This document shows positions 34,601 through 43,675 of a stretch of 64,000 nt of DNA, piece after piece; the stretch's first letter is position 1; every line of letters begins with the position of its first letter. The translations under genes and the position numbers were made by a program. This DNA is from Megaustenia siamemsis (Eukaryota; Mollusca; Gastropoda; Stylommatophora; Ariophantidae), in assembly GCA_032433765.1 (NCBI GenBank), contig JAVIAB010000024.1, positions 10,915,821 to 10,979,820 of the forward strand, given 5' to 3'. Under the pieces are notes generated by a model. The model worked only from the letters and a program-made list of their open reading frames with translations. It was not told the origin of the DNA and did no database searches.

Positions 34601-35159
34601 CATGACCACGAGTAGCATGACAATGGAGGTGATGGCAGTGACCAAGGCATTCAAATGGTTAGAGTCACAAGACTACATCCACGCATGTATACTGAGTGAT
34701 TCGATGAGCATGATAAAAAAAGTGGAGGTGGGCTTTGTACGCATGCAATGGGTAGAGTCGTTGCAGAAATCCAAAATACGTAAGGTCACCTTTGTCTATG
34801 TCCCTGGACATGCGGGAGTACGGGGAAATGAGAGAGCGGACAGGTTGGCTAGCTGCGCTGTCGTTGAGGACGGGCAACCGATGGATCGGGCGGACGTCAT
34901 CAATGCACTCCGAGATGTGGGAAGAGCACAGGACTTCGACAAACACAGATCAACGTCGCTTCTTCGTATGATGGAAATGGGAGTTAAGATGGGCACAGTC
35001 AGAAATGAGAAACTTGGTGGCCGTGTAAGAAGACTTATCAACCAACATAGAACTGGAGTCGTCAGTCGCTGGACACTGAGGGAATTGCTGAGGAGGGGAT
35101 CTGAGCACCTATGGACATGTTCGGAGTGCAATGATGATGACCCGCAAATAACTCAATAA
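31608..35159 (+). CDS. Ingi-like retrotransposon polyprotein (APE endonuclease, reverse transcriptase, RNase H), 1183 aa
   Basis: It nicks target DNA and copies element RNA in place (target-primed reverse transcription); the RNase H would remove the template. The N-terminus is basic (residues 7-20). The endonuclease domain (about 35-240) shows WN at 38-39, E64, GDFNA at 156-160 and SDH at 231-233. Reverse transcriptase motifs are TAPGPDG from 452, motif A D584, motif B PQGSPLSP at 642-649 and FADD at 673-676. RNase H residues are D968 in YTDGS, E1007, D1031, H1068 and D1078. A CSEC motif at 1171-1174 may be half of a zinc knuckle. ATG 31608 is the first after an in-frame TGA at 31530. No internal stop or frameshift occurs, unlike every other copy here. 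One oddity: motif A reads DLEDEYNRV where, as I recall, relatives have DLEDAYNRV, which may weaken catalysis. Confidence 0.93.
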   Translation: MQPKLHHRRRKTRRGKRGGTKLSKCERLGLKYVRVTFWNCGSINQRRPILDKLLCGADIMVLQETLLGDRTVSTPGFHCFYNRRHLGQAILVRNNMVAAEVDMSVWNNAELQVHAVRVQTPVHFVIVNVYACNGKVNTQQWQNLFEFDEENGIFCGDFNARGNHWGNVITNKQGEDLENALVSADLVCLNDGRATRMATRTGDSDSVIDLALVSSTFAPVCRWSALGFHGSDHYPCVLIEKSRNKSQRRKLHTFNYEKTDQDVISKIRHRKHSAPSRRQERWTQPPWWDVDVEEAWRSKRQTVKTWQKARRYGRTQPELLKRLKVEVDQKMMHFKLCAKQAKDAKWDDFCKKVCSEKSLATFWRLHQCMNGTPRHRGIPDFQSTDQIWHKSDESKGKALLARYIEQTDQRNEAVRMRIRGSLSNLCEDVGLEEDLTITTDTIRATLKRSHNTAPGPDGVRYDDIGDLADDDLTTLANEFNASIRSGQIKEEWLHSYLLPLPKPNKDHSQISAYRIITMQNTAGKLLEKIVARVLTCRLEQKRVFPSTLGGYRYNKETWLNAAVFAYDVFEGFHRREETCAAAIDLEDEYNRVPFEYLMHMLLKLAVNPFLIRWIAAALFQRKVILRCGSWSSEPTSICPGLPQGSPLSPVLFNVYTITITAQQLDGRGRTMTFADDILVYRQGRDRRGIASTMQDELDRISSWCGVSGALVNPKKASVSWFSLNNHIVNTTTPVVRIRTDEVTRDKLMTYLGVKFDRSLCFRDHVDHVITKSRKGLAALKVMAAANIEQRLLTLLFQGLVLAPIEYALAILTVSTTQIDSLEKIQNEAMRIILGCTRDTPCVAMRYLLDFPTMDDRIKIWRARAYLKISTDTEHPLHHVLNTEKGTRLKRGKSWVGRAEDVIKQVCGLTNISVGEEWIPVPTSFKGTFSCIVTLDRKSREQNPVVVNAEVNGLICDNTDEKDAVIYTDGSVRRHEKSAWAFTARSAGRIAKEDSGAYAMTTSSMTMEVMAVTKAFKWLESQDYIHACILSDSMSMIKKVEVGFVRMQWVESLQKSKIRKVTFVYVPGHAGVRGNERADRLASCAVVEDGQPMDRADVINALRDVGRAQDFDKHRSTSLLRMMEMGVKMGTVRNEKLGGRVRRLINQHRTGVVSRWTLRELLRRGSEHLWTCSECNDDDPQITQ

Positions 35160-35252
35160 CTCAATAACTCTGTCTAGATCTTGTTATCTTTCTATTGTTT
35201 TTTTGTGAGTGCTAACTCTTCATACTCAACCGCTTGTGATTGTTGCCTACAT

Positions 35253-35258
<6 letters not shown>

Positions 35259-35289
<31 letters not shown>
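35259..35289. repeat. (TC)n microsatellite
   Basis: About 15 TC dinucleotides in the presumed 3' UTR or flank of the intact element. Confidence 0.9.
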
Positions 35290-35294
<5 letters not shown>

Positions 35295-35359
35295 TCTCCC
35301 ATTCGTACCTCCCTGAAAGATTGCTCAATTCACATTGTTTATTCGTTAATGTAACATCA

Positions 35360-35760
35360 AATAGAGATCATGTCAGTAACTGAAGCATTGGCCTGTCTAG
35401 AAACACTAGCTTTTTCTCAAGTTTGCTTTCCGAGTGACTCGATGAGTGGCTCAGGAAAATCGAACCAGACAGGACCAGAAGGCAGTGGTTTGAGTCTAAA
35501 GAACCCTAAATTGGGATCTGTTTCATCTTCGGTTCTGGATAGTCCGACGTCAAAGGGAGCGAATGAACTGACGTGGACGCGGACTTGCAATGGACCAGGC
35601 TGACATTCTAAATGCCCTCAGAGAGGCAGGGCGCGATGATGATTCAGTCAATTTTCTTGAATCTAGAGCCATGTTCAGACTGCACGAACATGAGGTCGAA
35701 TATGGCGATGTCAGAAATGAGATCGGCGCGGGGAGACACAGTCGAATAATAACACAACTG
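35360..35760 (+). pseudogene. Second Ingi-like family, RNase H end, part 1
   Basis: Codons for EALACLETLAFSQVCFPSDS correspond to the MEVMAVTKAFKWL...LSDSMS stretch of the intact protein, and MDQADILNALREAGRDDDSV to its MDRADVINALRDVGRAQDF. The divergence is far above that of the 30342 copy, so this is a related but different family, truncated at its 5' side and frameshifted. Confidence 0.75.
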
Positions 35761-36079
35761 GAGTCAATACAATAGATACAGAACTAGAGTCAATACAATA
35801 AATACATAACTGGAGTCAATACAATAAATACAGAACTAGAGTCATTACAATAGATACAGAAATGGAGTCAATACAATAGATACAGAAATGGAGTCAATAC
35901 AATAGATACAGAAATGGAGTCAATACAATAAATACAGAACTGGAGTCAATACAATAAATACAGAACTAGAATCATTACAATAGATACACAACTAGAGTCA
36001 ATACAATAGATACAGAACTAGAGTCAATACAATAGATACACAACTAGAGTCAATACAATAGATACAGAACTGGAGTCAT
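35757..36079. repeat. 26-bp minisatellite inside an Ingi-like remnant
   Basis: About 12 units of AACTGGAGTCAATACAATAG plus ATACAG. The intact element has one corresponding AGAACTGGAGTCGTCAGTCG at the same protein position (HRTGVVSRW), and element sequence resumes at 36080, so the array expanded within the element. Confidence 0.82.
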
Positions 36080-36165
36080 CATTCTCATGGCACTAAGGGA
36101 CATAGCAGTGGAGATCTGAGCACATCTGGACATGTTTGATGTGAAATAAGGACGATCCGTCAACT
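36080..36165 (+). pseudogene. Second Ingi-like family, 3' end, part 2
   Basis: GGCACTAAGGGACATAGCAG and GGAGATCTGAGCACATCTGG, then ACATGTTTGATG, align to the last codons of the intact ORF (WTLRELLRRGSEHLWTCS). Confidence 0.75.
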
Positions 36166-36205
36166 TAACTAAACAACACCGTCTCTTACTTCTTTATCAT
36201 CACTC

Positions 36206-36396
36206 ATCGTATGCAATCGGAATATCGAAACACGATCCTTATGAAAAACACAGCTCAAGATGTGTACATAGCACTAAACACCGTAGCTCCGGCAGGAAAC
36301 TGGACTTTAAATATGAGGAAACTGCAACAAGGAACACTTTTCAGTCTGATGCTCAATCATTCCTACCGCCTATCCGACATATTGACCGGAAGTCGC

Positions 36397-36398
<2 letters not shown>
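36206..36398 (-). mobile_element. Dispersed repeat DR-G, copy 3 (fragment)
   Basis: Minus-strand DR-G: AATATGAGGAAACTGCAACA, AGGAACACTTTTCA and CTACCGCCTATCC match 38253-38867 in reverse. A (TA)n run occupies 36399-36438 directly after it. Confidence 0.7.

Positions 36399-36438
<40 letters not shown>
36399..36438. repeat. (TA)n microsatellite
   Basis: Twenty TA dinucleotides. Confidence 0.93.
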
Positions 36439-36442
<4 letters not shown>

Positions 36443-36732
36443 GCCAAGTGACCCTGATTTGTCTTCTTTGTTAACGTTTCTAGCTAAACAAGATTGTCGT
36501 CGTGTCCATTTCATCTCTGATTTGTGTTAAGCACATAGTTTTGTGACATTCTTCTTGCTTAGCTCAAAACCTTTACTGGGACAAGATTTATCACCCTGAC
36601 TTGATTGGGACACCCGTGAACTTTGTCTACACAACATAACCCAGAGACCAGAGTACTCACTTTTGTTACTGTGTCCATAAGCTGAAATGGAGACACGTAA
36701 GATTATAATTAAGAAAACATATTTCTCGAGAC
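36439..36732. other. Spacer
   Basis: Non-repetitive; nothing recognised. Confidence 0.4.
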
Positions 36733-37108
36733 AAGAAAACAGGACAGACAAAAAATTGAAGCCTTTTAAATGTGGATTTATAGAAGAATAGGTAGAATTG
36801 GATGGAAAGAAAAGAAAACAAATGATGAAGTTTTAAAACAACTAAAAATTAAGAGAGCTACTAAACACAATTAGAACAAGACAAATAAAATTGTTGGGCC
36901 ATGTTAAAAGACACAACAGCCTAATAAAAGTAATCTTAGAAGGGATAAATGCAGGGTAGCAGAGGCAGAGACAGACCAAGACTAACGTGGACGAGTAAAA
37001 TACAAAAAATGGACAAGTCAGCCTATGACAACCTGCACTAACAAAGCATGAGACAGAGCGGAATGGCGCTCCATGGTAGCCAGCCTTCGATGCGGGGACG
37101 GATGATGA
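36733..37108 (+). pseudogene. RTE-E 3' end
   Basis: Codons for MWIYRRIGRIGWKEKKTNDE, the HVKRHNSLIKVILEG region, a GRGRPRLTW-like stretch and GGAATGGCGCTCCATGG match 56484-57010. The frame is broken, and CGGCACTCA before the GAT tail is missing. A G-rich run lies just downstream (about 37164-37178). Confidence 0.82.
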
Positions 37109-37254
37109 TTTCTCGATACAATATAATTATATAGCAACCCTTCAAAGAAATTGTGTGGAAGGTGGGGGGGGGGGGGGTTAATTTATTTTGGCTTAAAGTG
37201 TGGACGATTGTCTCCCTTAGATCAAGTAAACAGATGTCACGGATATCGCTAAAG

Positions 37255-38252
37255 AGAAACAGAACATCAACATAACTGTAGACGGCAGACAAGTATAACA
37301 GAACATCAACATAACTATAGACGGCAGACTAGTAAAACAGAACATCAACATAACTATAGATGGCAGACAAGTAAAACAGAACATCAACATAACTATAGAC
37401 GGCAGACAAGTAAAACAGAACATCAACATAACTATAGACGGCAGACAAGTAAAACAGAACATCAACATAACTATAGACGGCAGACAAGTAAAACAGAACA
37501 TCAACATAACTATAGACGGCAGACAAGTAAAACAGAACATCAACATAACTATAGACGGCAGACAAGTAAAACAGAACATCAACATAACTATAGACGGCAG
37601 ACAAGTAAAACAGAACATCAACATAACTATAGACGGCAGACAAGTAAAACAGATTATCAACATAAATATAGACGGCAGACAACTAAAACAGATTATCAAC
37701 ATAAATATAGACGGCAGACAAGTAAAACAGATTATCAACATAAATATAGACGGCAGACAAGTAAAACAGAACATCAACATAACTATAGATGGCAGACAAG
37801 TAAAACTGATTATCAACATAAATATAGACGGCAGACAAGTAAAACAGATTATCAACATAAATATAGACGGCAGACAAGTAAAACAGATTATCAACATAAA
37901 TATAGACGGCAGACAAGTAAAACAGATTATCAACATAAATATAGACGGCAGACAAGTAAAACAGAACATCAACATAACTATAGACGGCAGACAAGTAAAA
38001 CAGATTATAAACATAAATATAGACGGCAGACAAGTAAAACAGATTATCAACATAAATATAGACGGCAGACAAGTAAAACAGATTATCAACATAAATATAG
38101 ACGGCAGACAAGTAAAACAGAACATCAACATAACTATAGACGGCAGACAAGTAAAACAGATTATCAACATAACTATAGACGGCAGACAAGTAAAACAGAT
38201 TATCAACATAAATATAGACGGCAGACAAGTATAACAGAACATCAACATAACT
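37255..38252 (+). repeat. 39-bp minisatellite made from LINE coding sequence, left block
   Basis: About 25 units of AACATAACTATAGACGGCAG plus ACAAGTAAAACAGAACATC. In the plus frame each unit is 13 codons, NITIDGRQVKQNI, with no stops across the array and no ATG. The right block at 38868-39165 runs into LINE codons in this frame, which identifies the origin. Two subtypes (AACATC...AACT and ATTATC...AAAT) are clustered. The long minus-strand frames are artefacts. Confidence 0.92.
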
Positions 38253-38867
38253 CTCATTGTACATCCCTAGACCGGCCATACGCTAATCTTACGGTCTGTT
38301 GTTTGATGTGCGACAGGGATAATCTGACGACTAACTGTATGTTTATATGTTCTGAATTTGAGTCAACAGCGATAGTCTAACATCATCAAGCGCTATACAT
38401 TTAAAAAAAATACGACGATCATCATTTTCAAGAGGACGTGAACTTCCGGTATATGGTGGATTGGCGGCGGGAACAATTGAAGGCTATGCATGAAAAGTGT
38501 TCCTTGTTGTAGTTTCCTCATATTCCAAGTCCGGCTTGTTGCAGGAGCTACTGAGTTAAGTGCTCTGTGCACACCGTGAGCGGCGTGTCTCATCCGTTTT
38601 GTTCATGTTTCGATATTCCCTTTGTTTACGATGAATGATGATATCGTATGACAGGGAACAGTAGGTTGTGTTCACTTTCTGCGCGGTTTTGCCTTATGTC
38701 TTTTGGCGTGTGCTGAGACTGCTACGATGGGGACTACAGCTATCTTTCTTTGTTTGGGAGATGAGATATTAATTCGCATGATTACGCTGGCACAGGTGGT
38801 TGAGCAATTATCGATTTTAATTCGTTTGCAGTGATACAGGGGCCTTCCATAACCAAATAACTAAATA
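38253..38867 (+). mobile_element. Dispersed repeat DR-G, fullest copy, inserted in the 39-bp array
   Basis: This 615-bp unit runs from CTCATTGTACATCCCTAGAC to GGGGCCTTCCATAACC. It covers both segments seen separately at 11920-12236 and 12943-13206. It interrupts the minisatellite, with ATCAACATAACT on both sides (38241-38252 and 38868-38879). Because that motif belongs to the repeat unit, a target duplication cannot be told from array periodicity. No conserved ORF. Confidence 0.8.
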
Positions 38868-39165
38868 ATCAACATAACTATTGACGGCAAACAAGTAAAA
38901 CAGAATATCAACATAACTATAGACGGCAAACAAGTAAAACAGAATATCAACATAACTATAGACGGCAAAGAAGTAAAACAGAATATTAACATAACTATAG
39001 ACGGCAAACAAGTAAAACAGAATATCAACATAACTATAGACGGCAAACAAGTAAAACAGAATATCAACATAACTATAGACGGCAAAGAAGTAAAACAGAA
39101 TATTAACATAACTATAGACGGCAAACAAGTAAAACAGAACATCAACATAACTATAGACGGCAGAC
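38868..39165 (+). repeat. 39-bp minisatellite, right block
   Basis: Seven to eight units of the GGCAAACAAG subtype, then a last GGCAGACAACAG unit that continues in frame into LINE sequence (IDGRQQKQVEEYKHL). Confidence 0.92.
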
Positions 39166-39378
39166 AACAGAAACAGGTAGAGGAATATAAACACCTATGA
39201 AGTCTAGTGACAAATGACACTTCACAAAGAGCAGAAATATTCTCAAGATGCATCAAAGCTTGTCAAATCATTGGATAGTTATCACCCGTATTGCCCAACA
39301 AGGAAATAACTCTAGAGGCACAACGGGCACTCGACAATACAATCTTCATCCCAACGTTGTGCTACCAATGCCAGACCT
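39166..39378 (+). pseudogene. LINE thumb-region fragment between two arrays
   Basis: The plus-strand frame reads QVEEYKHL, stop, SLVTNDTSQRAEIFSRC and later ALDNTIFIPTLCYQCQTC. This parallels RTE-A (an EVED-FKYLGT-like region and NNIFIPTLCYASQTW), so it is the segment after the reverse transcriptase core. The preceding 39-bp array expands its upstream IDGKQV motif. It breaks off at 39378 into a different LINE. Confidence 0.8.
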
Positions 39379-41006
39379 GTACAGCGGTATAGCTACATGG
39401 GTTCTATCATCAACAACAAACTTGATGTCGTACAGCGGTATAGCTACATGGGTTATATCATCAACAACAAACTTGATGTCGTACAGCGGTGTAGCTACAT
39501 GGGTTATATCATCAACAACAAACTTGATGTCGTACAGCGGTATAGCTACATGGGTTCTATCATCAACAACAAACTTGATGTCGTACAGCGGTATAGCTAC
39601 ATGGGTTATATCATCAACAACAAACTTGATGTCGTACAGCGGTGTAGCTACATGGGTTCTATCATCAACAACAAACTTGATGTCGTACAGCGGTATAGCT
39701 ACATGGGTTATATCATCAACAACAAACTTGATGTCGTGGAACAGTATAGCTACATGGGTTATATCATCAACAACAAACTTGATGTCGTGGAACAGTATAG
39801 CTGCATGGGTTATATCATCAACAATAAACTTGATGTCGTACAGCGGTATAGCTACATGGATCCTATCATCAACAACAAACTTGATGTCGTACAGCGGTAT
39901 AGCTACATGGGTTCTATCATCAACAACAAACTTGATGTCGTGGAATAGTATAGCTACATGGGTTCTATCATCAACAACAAACTTGATGTCGTACAGCGGT
40001 ATAGCTTCATGGGTTATATCATCAACAACAAACTTGATGTCGTACAGCGGTGTAGCTACATGGGTTATATCATCAACAACAAACTTGATGTCGTACAGCG
40101 TTATAGCTACATGGGTTATATCATCAACAACAAACTTGATGTCGTACAGCGGTATAGCTACATGGGTTCTATCATCAACAACAAACTTGATGTCGTACAG
40201 CGGTATAGCTACATGGGTTCTATCATCAACAACAAACTTGATGTCGTACAGCGGTATAGCTACATGGGTTCTATCATCAACAACAAACTTGATGTCGTGG
40301 AACAGTATAGCTACATGGGTTATATCATCAACAACAAACTTGATGTCGTGGAACAGTATAGCTGCATGGGTTATATCATCAACAATAAACTTGATGTCGT
40401 ACAGCGGTATAGCTACATGGGTTCTATCATCAACAACAAACTTGATGTCGTACAGCGGTATAGCTACATGGGTTCTATCATCAACAACAAACTTGATGTC
40501 GTACAGCGGTATAGCTACATGGGTTCTATCATCAACAACAAACTTGATGTCGTACAGCGGTATAGCTACATGGGTTCTATCATCAACAACAAACTTGATG
40601 TCGTATAGCGGTATAGCTACATGGGTTCTATCATCAACAACAAACTTGATGTCGTATAGCGGTATAGCTACATGGGTTCTATCATCAACAACAAACTTGA
40701 TGTCGTATAGCGGTATAGCTACATGGGTTCTATCATCAACAACAAACTTGATGTCGTATAGCGGTATAGCTACATGGGTTCTATCATCAACAACAAACTT
40801 GATGTCGTACAGCGGTATAGCTACATGGGTTCTATCATCAACAACAAACTTGATGTCGTATAGCGGTATAGCTACATGGGTTCTATCATCAACAACAAAC
40901 TTGATGTCGTATAGCGGTATAGCTACATGGGTTCTATCATCAACAACAAACTTGATGTCGTATAGCGGTATAGCTACATGGGTTCTATCATCAACAACAA
41001 ATTATC
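39379..41006 (+). repeat. 51-bp minisatellite made from LINE-H coding sequence
   Basis: About 32 units of 51 bp contain GATGTCGTACAGCGGTATAG and CATGGGTTCTATCATCAACA. In the LINE frame each unit is LDVVQRYSYMGSIINNK (17 codons), matching the YLGS region of LINE-H. The last unit runs on into LSLDADISI. Variants with GTGGAACAG come in pairs, about 500 bp apart, so a block was duplicated. The 587-codon frame MSYSGIATWVLSSTTNL is a shifted reading and not a gene. Confidence 0.93.
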
Positions 41007-41262
41007 TTTAGATGCAGACATTTCCATCTGCATGAGTAAAGCTACTACCACCTTTACCCATTTGTCTAGATATGATTGGTAAAACAGATAAGTGACCAAA
41101 AAGATCGCATTTGCACTTCATCATCAGTATACTTTTGTGTGGCAGCGAATTATGTACGATATCTGCAACGCAAGAGAGAAGGCTAAATGCATTCCATACT
41201 CCATGACAGCATCTTTTTCTTGGTATCGCCTTGAAGGACACAGTGACAAACGTGGTGGTCAT
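41007..41262 (+). pseudogene. LINE-H-like fragment following the 51-bp array
   Basis: In the array's LINE frame the sequence continues as LSLDADISICMSKATTTFTH, and after shifts LGIALKDTVTNVVVM. These correspond to SLEKEINSRIGKAASTFGK and IKWQDKVTNSNVL of LINE-H at 29260-29520. Confidence 0.75.
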
Positions 41263-41267
41263 GACTA

Positions 41268-41966
41268 GGACGATGACACGAAGGCTACTATAGTCAACTA
41301 TGACAGAAAGAGGTTCATCTTCTTCTCTTCTCTTTTCACTGATACCTAAAAGGTGTCGTGGTTTATATCATTTGTCGTTCTTGAGCTGCTCGAACTGCCT
41401 GAATTAGTGATTTTCCTTTGTTGTTACATGTCTCTGTCACTGCATCTATCCATCTACTTCTGGGTCTTCCTCTTGGTCTTTTCCATGCATTCTCGAGAAG
41501 AACGCCCTTGATGGTGATTGGTGAGGATTCATTCTGACCAAGTGGCCCAACCATTTAAGTTGTTGTTCTATATATTCTTGGCAGGGTTTTATTCCTACCA
41601 TTTTACTTATGGTTTCATTTGGTATTCTATCTCTTCTTGTGTTGTTTGTTACTTTTCTCAAGCATCGCATCTCACATGTATTGATCTTTCTTAAATGGAA
41701 TTTAGAAAGGGTCCATGTTTGACTTTCATAGCACAAAGTTGGTATGAAAATGCTATTTATCATTTGTTGTTTAGCTGGCATAGAAATGTTTGGATGTCTT
41801 AGCAATGGTGAAAGCTATAGTCAAAGAAAGAGGTTACTATAGTCAAATATGACTTACGGAGCTTCTATAGTCAGATGACTGACGGAGGCTACTGTAGTCA
41901 ACTATGACAGAAGGAGGCTACTATAAACAACTGTGATTGACGGATGCTACTATAGTCAACTGTGAC
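41268..41966. repeat. About 30-bp minisatellite, split by an RTE-A insertion
   Basis: Diverged units around GGCTACTATAGTCAACTATG plus ACAGAAGGA lie at 41268-41315 and 41825-41966. The middle is occupied by RTE-A. Confidence 0.75.
41316..41824 (-). mobile_element. RTE-A 3' end, inserted in the 30-bp array
   Basis: The minus-strand frames encode LRHPNISMPAKQQMINSIFI, CEMRCLRKVTNNTRRDRIPN, the LVRMNPHQSPSRAF region and an ending of AVRAAQERQMI, very close to 47460-47906. One frameshift lies near 41490. AGAAAGAGGTT at 41305-41315 and 41825-41835 is the likely target duplication, though the array itself is repetitive. Confidence 0.87.
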
Positions 41967-42345
41967 TTTCTCCTCTATCTCTTCATCCCTAAATTTCCCA
42001 GTTGTCACAATATATTCCAGCTGTTCCCTTCTCATTACATGGCCAAAAAATGATGATTGTTTCTTCCTAATATTTGAAAATAGCTCTCTTTTTGCTTTGG
42101 CCACTTCAGAACATTTTTATTACACTTCTTAGTTGTCCATGGTATTCTCAACATTCTTCTGTAAAACCAAATTTCTATAGATTCCAGTGATTTTCTTGTC
42201 TGTTGTCCTATTGTCCATGATTCACATCCATATGTTAAGACTGGCTCATTATAACATTTAAGAACTCTTTTTCTTGTTTCTATTGTCAAAAATGGATTGC
42301 ATAGTATCTTCCTCCTGTATTTGGAAAGCGGATTTTCTCTTCACA
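41967..42345 (-). pseudogene. RTE-C fragment
   Basis: The minus strand encodes MTIETRKRVLKCYNEPVLTY, GCESWTIGQQTRKSLES and, after a shift, GHVMRREQLEYIVTTGK. It ends at the array rather than at the family's usual 3' end, so both ends are lost. Confidence 0.8.
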
Positions 42346-42384
42346 ATAGTCAAAATTTAAAAGATTTTGTCATTTGTGTCCAAC

Positions 42385-42935
42385 GAGCTTAGAAGGTAGT
42401 TCCTATGAAACATCATGCAGAAACAATCAACATGTTTTTTTCGGGCACATCATGATAAGGGAGCCGCGATAGCTCAGTGGTTAGTGAACTGGACTACAAA
42501 GGAAAAAGGGTAGGGTTCAATCCCAACCGACGGCTTCCGGGTTCACCCAGCCTTAAATGGGTACCGGATTTTTTCTGGGAAAGTAAAGCGGCAAGGGCGT
42601 AATACCGACCACATTACCCCAAAAATCATGTGCTGAAGGTCTGTAAAATATAGTGTCACTAACACCATATTTCCCTATACGCCACTTGGCGTGACAGGGG
42701 TACTTTACTTTTTACTTACATTATGATAAGAGGAAAGTTGGAATACTTGGTTACAACTGGCAAAATATAGGGAAAGAGAGGGATCGCGGGCGACAAAGAG
42801 AGAAAATACTGGATAGCTTGGTGTCATGGCATGTAAAACAGTCATCAACAGAATTGATGCAATGCACTGTGGATACGAGATTGTGGAAGGACATGATCGT
42901 CTACGACAGCCGGTAGACACATGATGATGATGAGC
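42385..42935 (+). pseudogene. RTE-D 3' end interrupted by SINE-3
   Basis: AAACAATCAACATG and CGGGCACATCATGATAAG belong to RTE-D. After a 259-bp SINE the element resumes at AAGAGGAAAGTTGGAATACT, passes AGAAAATACTGGATAGCTTG and ends in CATGATGATGATGA. Frameshifted. Confidence 0.82.
42460..42718 (+). mobile_element. SINE-3, tRNA-derived, inserted in RTE-D
   Basis: The head GAGCCGCGATAGCTCAGTGG, then GTAGGGTTCAATCCCAACCG, give clear tRNA box A and box B. The body follows (CGACGGCTTCCGGGTTCACC, GCCACTTGGCGTGACAGGGG), and the tail is TACTTTACTTTTTACTTA. The flanking 12-bp repeats, CATCATGATAAG (42448-42459) and CATTATGATAAG (42719-42730), differ at one base and mark the insertion. Confidence 0.88.
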
Positions 42936-43079
42936 TAAGACAAAGTGATGTCCAGGTCTCTCTTAGTACTAGGAGATCGCAGCCATTGTCTCTACATTTG
43001 AGACCCTCTACTTGCTTTAACATAATGGAGACCATATCGGCAGTTCCAACGGCACGATTCACACTCTTCCTTTTTCATT

Positions 43080-43675
43080 CAATTGCTCATTCGTCCATTC
43101 ACTTGTTCATTCATTCACTTGTTCATTCATTCATTTGTTCATTCATTCACTCATTTGTTCATTTATTAATTTGTTAAATTATTCAACCATTCATTTATTG
43201 TTTCTTTCATTCATTCATTTATTTATTCATTTATTCATTCATTTGTTCATTCATTCAGTCATCTTTTATTAATTTATTCATCCATTTATTCATTTGTTTG
43301 TTCATTTATTTGTACATTCATTCATTTGTTCATTCATTCAACCCTTTATTCATGCAAGTGTTCATTCATTTGTTTATTCATTCATTCATTCATTAATTCA
43401 TTCACTTGTTCATTCTTAAAAACCATTCATTCATTCATTTGTTCATTTGTTCATTCATTCATTTATTCATTCATTAATTTGTTCATTTGTTCATTTGTTC
43501 ATTCATTCAACCTTTTATTCATTCATTCATTTTTTCATTTGTTCACTCATTCATTTATTCATTCATTAATTTGTTCATTTGTTCATTCATTCATTCGTTC
43601 ATTCATTCATTTGTTCATTCATCTGTTTATTAATTTATTAATTCATTCATCCATTCATTCATTCATTTGTTCGTT
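43080..43675. repeat. Degenerate (TTCA)n simple repeat
   Basis: About 600 bp of TTCATTCATTTG-type tetramer repeat. The Phe/His/Ser-rich frames are artefacts. Confidence 0.93.

Larger units (their letters stand above)
31380..35300 (+). mobile_element. Near-complete Ingi-like non-LTR retrotransposon
   Basis: It comprises a 5' leader of about 230 bp, one long intact ORF, and a 3' UTR beginning with the tandem AATAACTC tail (35152-35175) and ending near a (TC)n tract at 35259-35289. The outer boundaries are estimates, as I found no target-site duplication. A single ORF with APE, reverse transcriptase and RNase H is the layout of the Ingi clade; I-type elements usually have a separate ORF1, which I do not see. 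Two truncated relatives lie immediately upstream and downstream. Confidence 0.8.

Noticed and set aside
31608..35159. Host gene with an RNase H or endonuclease function
   Set aside because: Domain order, truncated relatives with the same 3' tail, and nearby copies make it a retrotransposon ORF.
39248..41011. 587-codon plus-strand ORF as a novel repeat protein
   Set aside because: It is a shifted reading of a 51-bp unit whose other frame is LINE coding sequence.
42460..42540. Functional tRNA gene
   Set aside because: Box A and box B are good, but the sequence does not close into a cloverleaf that I can draw, and it continues into a SINE body and tail with target duplications.
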